A DNA stretch of 64,000 nt from Liolophura sinensis. Lineage: Eukaryota > Mollusca > Polyplacophora > Chitonida > Chitonidae. The stretch's first letter is position 1, and the number at the start of each line of letters is the position of its first letter. The translations under genes were made by a program, and so were the position numbers. The stretch is taken from the NCBI RefSeq assembly GCF_032854445.1, contig NW_027017980.1, positions 1-64,000 of the forward strand, written 5' to 3'. Shown piece by piece: positions 57,441-64,000 of this stretch. Below the pieces are notes generated by a model. It ran no database searches, was not told the DNA's origin, and worked only from the letters and a program-made list of their open reading frames with translations.

Positions 57441-60400
57441 AATATAAACATAAGAAGCCTAATCAAGTACATGTATACTGTTACCCTGTGAACGAATGGA
57501 ACAGTCAAAAACAGCCATGTAGGCTCTAAGGCCAGCAAATACCTGTAATTAATTGTGAATACACATTGTAGAGGTCAGTAGATCATCTACATAGGGATCA
57601 TGTACTATTAGGCTATACTCATGACATGTCTAGAAAAAACTGAACGTGAGTTCAAACATCTGACATACCTGTCCTACTTATAAGATGTAAATAGTTAATT
57701 AGGACCAGCCCAACCAGCTGTACACATATTTAACAGGTACAGAGTTGAGCAGTACTAGCCACACAGTTCCTTAACACAAATGGTATTGATCTTTGAACAG
57801 GTATTTCACATGAAATATGCTGCCTTACTAGTAGGATCTGTATAGCTGAACACCCCTGCTATAAACATGACCCCCATAGCACAGGTAAACAAATAACTGT
57901 GCTACACAATGCTTTGAAGTTTCTCTATCTGTAGATACCTATGCGCATACGTGTGCGCGAACACACATACACATATATATATATATATACCAAGTTTATG
58001 CACCAACATACCAAGGTTCATTACCCCAGGGACATGTACCAGAAATCAACAATTATTAGAACTTTAATTAGAACACTATGTATGGTACCTACCTGAAGTG
58101 GATCAGATACTACCCATGAGGTAAATCCTTCAAAATATTATCATGTGTAGCAGTACCTGTCACAGGCAGTCCCAAGACACAGGACGTTCCACTACACACC
58201 GGAGTGGGTGGAGCTTCTCATACAGAACGTACCCTGTACAAAAAAAACCAGAATAAAATAACACCATGAATAAAATCTGTCTGACCTCAATTGGGATGAG
58301 CAGCCATGTAGGTTAGATTTGCTGTGTTCATATAGCCCGGGATCTGGAAGTAACTCTATACATTTTGACAGACAGATCACATACCTACTGCACTTAACAA
58401 ACACACACTTGACTACCTTGGCTAAATGGACTCTCATGTACCGCTACTATAGAACAGACATGATCCTATGTGGACTTTGAAAATGTGACACAGCCATATA
58501 CAAGCACTTCCTCAACCATGTACACCCTAAACTCCAGGTCACAAAAAAGGAATGTGCGTAATTTTTCTAATTACTCCTGAAAATAGTAATTATTTAATTT
58601 TAAATACTAATTACACAGCTAGTAAGTAAATAACTAAATAATGACTAAGCTATTCACTTTACGTGATACGGTTATATAATGCAGAGCAAATGTTAAAATA
58701 TACAAGACAGCATAATTTTATAGATTTACAAGTAGTAGCGGATCATTTATTCATGAACTTGCATACAAACTGTGTTAACATTACGACACTGGAGACTTTG
58801 GTACATACAATGAAAAAGAAAAAAGAATACTCGGATAAATAAAAAGGAACATTAATACGAAGATATGGGTTGTAAGAGAAATGAAAAAAGTTATGTGAAA
58901 AACCGATTTTTTTTCTTTAATTTTTTGAAAGATATTTTACATCACTTAATAGCCCTTCAATTTTATGAACATTTTTCATCCATGGTCAGAAATTTTAGGA
59001 AATAAGGACAACTTACTGGCAACGAGGGACCTGATTTTAGAGCCCCACATACAGGCTAACCACCCCCCCCCCCCCCACAAACAGAGTTATTTTGACAGCT
59101 ATTGCTATTACCCTAGGTACCAGCTATATGAAAACCCAGTCTACAACTAGCAAAACAGAAATATCTGTTATCAAATTTATCTAGACAATTTAATTAGTCA
59201 GTTATTTCCTTTAACATTGTGTACAGTTAATTTGAATTTGAATTCACAACCACCAAACTCAGAATATAGGGAGGTCTGCATTTATTTGTACACGTAACCT
59301 GAGCCAAATCTGTCAGGAAAAATGGTAACATGCAGATAACATGCAGACAGTAAATATGGAAGACTGAGAATGAATGAATGATAAAGAAAATGGCTTGCTG
59401 CCTCATCAGCAATATTTCAGCCTTATCCTGGCGAAGACTTAAAAACCACCAGATGCTAAATGATTTTTAATACGATGAGAACATCCAAAATACAACACAA
59501 ATATGACAAACTGGAAAAACAGCTGATGGTGACTGACCATCCTAATATGTCATTCTACTGGGAATCTAGAGGATTTATATAACAGATGTGGGTACATGTA
59601 TGCTCATGGAATGTAACCCATAGCTATACCAACCAAAGCAGGCTATTAAGGGTATCTAAAAGACAATCATATCAGTAAATAACATTACCTTCTTGTGAGC
59701 TGGATGAAAACAAACATGAATTTCCGATATTTATGTAGGTATACATGAAGTTCAAAGAGTGGTCTAGCTCTCGGGCAAGCATTTGAACAATGCCAGGACA
59801 TGAGCAAAACCCATGTCTTCTTCACAGTACACTCATACGTGTACATCTGACCCGATAGCTCAACCAAGAGCTCCCTCAGGGCTGGGTTCAGTGAACACCT
59901 ATTTTTTACCTGCCATTATTTCGGGTCACCCACCGGAACAGGGAAGCTAGTACTGTAATCCTGTGAGGTGACAGTAGATGAAACCCCCTGCAAATATGTC
60001 ATAGTAATACACACTGTAAGGACACTGTGACTGTCCCCCTGTACATAACCCCACCCACAACTGTGCCTTTGTCCTGCAGGCAATAAACTCCCTAGCACTG
60101 ATGGGATTAAACATATTCAGGGGTTTCAACAGCTGGGAGGGCTCTTTACCATATTAAAACAGCTTCTTGGGAAATAATAATGGTTTAGACCATGTTTCAT
60201 TGGTGGGGTGGGGAAGATGGGGTTGGGGGGGGGGGGGGGGGAGTATCGTAACATCTCCAAGTTGTGGTTACCCAAACTTAAACATGAAATGTTACTCAGG
60301 GTACAAGTTAATCCTGAGCTACAAAAAGAATCTTACCCTGCCAACCAGCGTGGGTTCACAACCAAAGTTCTCAATGTCAGCACTGAGAATGCATTACCCT

Positions 60401-60464
60401 ATAAATTCTTCAATCTTTTCGAACTCCTCTGCAACCAATATTTTGAAACACTTTGAGCGAGCTA

Positions 60465-60625
60465 TGGGGTGTACAAAAATAATTTGCTATGTTTTACGAC
60501 GTTTTCATCTTTAATGACACAAACGAATGATTTTTAGCATAATTTTTGTTATAATTATGTACATAAATTCCACTGAAAAAAAGGGTTTTAGTGGTTGAAA
60601 ATGTTGAACATTTGCAATAAAGATC
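60465..60625 (+). repeat. Unnamed dispersed repeat A, copy 2
   Basis: Second copy of the element at 10720-10880: TAATGACACAAAC, GTACATAAATTCCACTGAAA and TTTTAGTGGTTGAAAATGTT. Confidence 0.6.
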
Positions 60626-60678
60626 TCTCCACTTCTGCATAAACGTAATACCTACATGTATAAAGATAAACAAAAACC

Positions 60679-60805
60679 CAAACCCCCTGGTTTCCCCCCT
60701 GGTTCTGCCCTGTTTCCACCCACCATAATGCTGGCCGCCACCGTGCAAGTGAAATATTCCTGAGTATGGCCTAAAACACCAATCAAATAAATATATAAAT
60801 ATTCC
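60679..60805 (+). mobile_element. SINE, main family, 3' half
   Basis: Retains CCACCATAATGCTGGCCGCC through AACACCAATCAAATAAATAT. Head missing. Confidence 0.75.
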
Positions 60806-61020
60806 ACCCAGTATTTGTGTTGAACCTGGAGCTAACATAAGATTTGTTACATTAGGCCCGGGTTGAACAGAGTGCTAAAACAGGTTCTCAAAGCCTCAGT
60901 ATGGGGCCTGGGCAGCTGCCCTTTTACACACACATACTTCATGTATGTTTTATAAAGAGTCTTGTTCACAGCTGATAGGTGTTGGGTTATTATATAAAAG
61001 TACAAGTTGTCCAGTACACG

Positions 61021-61155
61021 TACTTGAACAACATGTCTCACTATGCTACTTGAACAACATGTCTCACTATGCTACTTGAACAACATGTCTCACTATGCTA
61101 CCTGAACAACATGTCTCACTATGCTACTTGAACAACATGTCTCACTATGCTACCT
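61021..61155. repeat. 26-base minisatellite, five units
   Basis: TACTTGAACAACATGTCTCA plus CTATGC, five nearly perfect copies. Confidence 0.97.
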
Positions 61156-62579
61156 GTACATTTTTTTGAGTATTTGAAAAATCATCCTATTTCACCCATC
61201 CTTTGGCTATGACTGCATATAATTCTACTTAGTATATTGTACACCATGAGTGTGCATTGCTTTATTATCCGGTACTCTCCTGGACAGTCTAGCAGATCTT
61301 TGCATAGGTTCAAACTTTTCATTCATCTTTTGAAGCCTCTGAAGTCTCAGGTAAAAGGGCAGAGAAATATTATGGTTTTTGACGACAACAGATATCACAA
61401 AGACTACACGCTTTGGTTTGCAGCAATACATATTTCTTACAATATCCCAACCCGTGCGTGAAGTTTAAAGCCACTGAACTGTTGTCCCCACCAATAAAAC
61501 TGGCAGATGTCATAAAAGTGAAAAATTCCTGAGCAGCTAGGGCATTAATTAATCACATAAAATGTAAATAAATTGAACATATATATTCTTCTTGTGCAGT
61601 ACTAGTCCCAATGGGATATATGATTGTGTTTACATGCATGATGAAGAATGCTTGCTATAAACTGCTAAGTACATGGAGACGTGTAGACTTCATGTAGGAG
61701 GAATATTCAGCCTTGGCAGATTGGGAAATATAGTTAAAACATGCAAATTTCCAGTATTCAATGGCCTTCTCTATGTAGAAAATTTCAACAAAAATACTTG
61801 TGTACATAAATATACATTAATTAATAAATTAAATTTTTACTATTTTTAATGTAATAATTAGGTTGATTGTCAAACCACTAGATGCAACACTTGAATAAAC
61901 TTCTTGAAGACAACCATGTCAAAGCTAGCCTATATGGTTAATTTCTGGCACGAACAAATAGTTTGAGTGCCTGGGATAAAAGTTCAACTTAACTCGCTTA
62001 AACTGATTTGTCTATTTACATGCGATATCTAGAGGCAGCTCTACACGCATTGTAAATATTAAAATTAATGGCGTTAAAATGCAATCTCTCGTTTCAAGGG
62101 TTTGTTGCAAACAATGCAGTTCTGTTCAACAACAAAAAAGCAGTTCTGTTCAACTACACTGAGAAAAGTGCTGGCATAATGAAATAATATTCTGGCCAGG
62201 CAACCCAACTTTTTACAAAACTGTTTATATTTCCACAGGGCTGAGAAGAATTCTAATATAACTGATTGTACATTAGCTTTCTTTATGAGCGTCTAGACAC
62301 AGTCAAGATCGTTATCATCAACATGACATGCTTCACAGACTTTTCTCGCTTTAACACATACATACTGATTCCTAATAAAATGCTCGGGTGATTTTTACCT
62401 GCACATATTGACATGAACAAGCTGAACCAGGTACGTACATCCCACAGACATGAAAACAGCCAGTTGTGTCATTGAAATCAGCTATAATGTAATTCTGTAA
62501 CTTTTTCCCATGTTTGCAAAGTGTTTATTTTACCATATACTGCTATACTGGGCATCAGTTTTTGTAAATACACTGATAA

Positions 62580-62710
62580 ACTTACTCTTTAGTGAAACCC
62601 TGAAATCGGCCAACCGAACCAATGTAGTTTTGTCTTCATAATCAAATGAAAAAGGTGCATAAATTGTATATGTGAAAAGGATTAGGAATTAAGGTACATA
62701 TGTTGTCTTT
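62580..62710 (+). repeat. Unnamed dispersed repeat B, copy 3
   Basis: ACCAATGTAGTTTTGTCTTC, GAAAAAGGTGCATAAATTGT and GTGAAAAGGATTAGGAATTA match the copies at 16.9 and 50.5 kb. Confidence 0.65.
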
Positions 62711-63335
62711 TACAGTGAAGTAAATTAACTGTAGTAAAAGTTATGTGCACTGCACCAAATTAATGCAGACTATGATAGAAAAGTGCACATTTATCATTTA
62801 TTTGTGTATTGGAGAAGATGTTTCAGCAGACTTTAATTTTCAAATCAATAGGCTGGCTCTGAATTACCTCCCTTATTACACAACACCGACCATGATATAA
62901 CACACGATTAGTTTTTGTAACATGAAACTGCAAGAAGTGGGATCTTGCCAATTAAAGCATGCACGTGATGTGTAGGTTAAATCACGACAATGAGAAACAT
63001 TCCCCAGACCACAAAATGTGAAAAAAAAACATGATTTGAGCCTTTAAGTCGCAGAAATGTTGACAAGTTGAGAAATTTTGAATGAAGTCCATGTTTTTCA
63101 GTTTAAAACTTTGCCAATAACAATGTTATCCTTTGTATTCAATTAGGGACAGGATATAAAAATTATCTTTGAATTGATTAGAAAAATACAAAAATAAAAA
63201 CTTCCCAAATAAGTGTACAAAATTATAATCTGTCTTTAAGCTAAGTCTTCAATTGCCCCAACTCTTCCAATTTTTAGGAAAGATATTAGTAGTGCTGACA
63301 GCAGAATATGATATTTCTTTCCAAGCTTTATGGAA

Positions 63336-63676
63336 AAGTGAGTGAGTGAGTGAGTGCTTGGGGTTTCACGTATTTTTTTTTCAGTCATGTGACGACGGAG
63401 GAGTCCTTAGAGTGCATGCAGGTGTAATGTGCCTCCTTGTTGCAACACAGATTTCCACCGCTCTTTTATCTAGTGCCACTTCACTGAGATGACTTACCGA
63501 AGGCAAGTAGCCTGATCCATTATAATAATACGAGTTAACAAGTTGTCGCACTTTCCCCTTAATGCTGAACCCCAAGTGAGGGAGTTACAACTTGCTCTTT
63601 TAAGGCCTTATGTGTGTCCCACCCTGGATCTAATGCCCCGAAACAGACGCTCTACCAACTGAGCTATTGGGGCTGT
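63336..63676 (-). mobile_element. Second tRNA-related SINE-like family, copy 2
   Basis: Better preserved. On the minus strand the head reads CCCCAATAGCTCAGTTGG, TAGAGCGTCTG, with GATCC further on, like tRNA A and B boxes. The other end is a (GAGT)n run. Body shared with 27688-27990. It is not a functional tRNA because the arms do not close after the anticodon region. Confidence 0.78.
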
Positions 63677-64000
63677 TTTTGTTTTTTTGAAGTAAAGATA
63701 TGAGGATTTCAGAATTGCTGGAAAACACCTTTTCAATTTCGTGTACTTGGGACCTGGGAAACGTTTTCTGAGTTCCCAACAATTTCTGCAATGGGAACCA
63801 ATTTACCTGTAATTTAGTATTAATGGCATTTCATCCAATAAAGTTTGGTGTTTGTTGAAGATCTTGAGGAAAAAAGGGAGAGAATTGGGTATTCTAAATT
63901 TTGTTAGTTTGAATTATCTCCCCTACCCAAAGAGTACAACGCACCATGTGTTAAATACCACTTCTACAACACCCTTGCAATCAAACGCATCTCAGAATCA

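Larger units (their letters stand above)
53102..64000. other. Upstream flank or first introns, no convincing gene
   Basis: Partial SINEs at 54470-54545, 55192-55319, 56498-56641, 56960-57025, 57360-57440 and 60679-60805, a dispersed repeat at 60465-60625, a 26-base array (61021-61155), a dispersed repeat at 62580-62710 and a second-family SINE at 63336-63676. A plus-strand frame at 61249-61351 (MSVHCFIIRYSPGQ...) followed by CAG|GTAAAA is a weak exon candidate only. Poly-C (59060-59077) and poly-G (60223-60240) runs are present. Confidence 0.5.

Noticed and set aside
61249-61351. Plus-strand frame MSVHCFIIRYSPGQ... ending CAG|GTAAAA
   Set aside because: Good ATG context but short, with no recognisable protein and no partner exon found; too weak to call.
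63600-63676. Possible tRNA gene on the minus strand
   Set aside because: A box and a weak B box are present, but the arms do not form a cloverleaf and the sequence continues into a repeated element body. It is a SINE head.

Overview
The window is animal nuclear DNA: AT-rich, with short exons separated by multi-kilobase introns, GT-AG splice borders, many minisatellites and many tRNA-derived SINEs. The commonest SINE is a 270-base element whose 3' part reads roughly TAAGTGAAATATTCTTGAGT then ACGGCGTAAAACACCAATC and an AAATA-rich tail. From memory it resembles elements common in molluscs, especially bivalves. I therefore favour a mollusc, probably a bivalve; no search was run.

I recognise one gene. 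It lies on the minus strand and covers most of the window, from about 53.1 kb (5' side) past the left edge (3' side). I reconstructed it exon by exon from splice sites and reading phase. The order is: a small N-terminal exon (53.05-53.10 kb), a long serine-rich exon with its own start codon (45.5-46.5 kb), a Cys/His cluster exon (40.7-40.9), two linker exons (39.5-39.7 and 38.7), a serine-rich exon (33.5-33.7), two exons encoding a Ras-binding/ubiquitin-like fold (32.0-32.1 and 30.9-31.1), then linker exons at 21.4-21.5, 16.3-16.4, 13.3-13.5 and 9.35-9.5 kb. The Cys/His motif followed by HLVFDL, the basic RRHHTD-DP stretch and the Ras-binding-like domain appear in the same order as I remember for vertebrate PLEKHG5 (Syx), a Rho-type guanine nucleotide exchange factor. 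The catalytic DH and PH domains are not in the window and should lie beyond its left edge. At least one exon is missing from my model between 30.9 and 21.5 kb, and another between 15.1 and 13.5 kb, because the phases do not join.

The gene seems to have several N-termini. The 53.1 kb exon joins in phase to the Cys/His exon if the serine-rich exon is skipped. If the serine-rich exon is included, its in-frame stop ends the first reading frame and its own ATG takes over. A further ATG exon at 4.6 kb may be an internal alternative start.

The introns are unusually rich in tandem arrays: 12.3-13.2, 17.7-18.2, 23.3-24.1, 25.0-25.4, 28.7-28.9, 30.0-30.9, 33.9-34.15, 35.5-36.5, 37.9, 43.5-45.0, 48.2-48.5 and 61.0-61.15 kb. 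Several have periods divisible by three, so they create long open frames that are probably not genes. There are about twenty copies or relics of the main SINE (several with clear target-site duplications), two copies of a second tRNA-related element, a palindromic MITE-like family and other unnamed dispersed repeats. To the right of 53.1 kb I find no convincing protein gene. There are no rRNA or functional tRNA genes and no CRISPR arrays.
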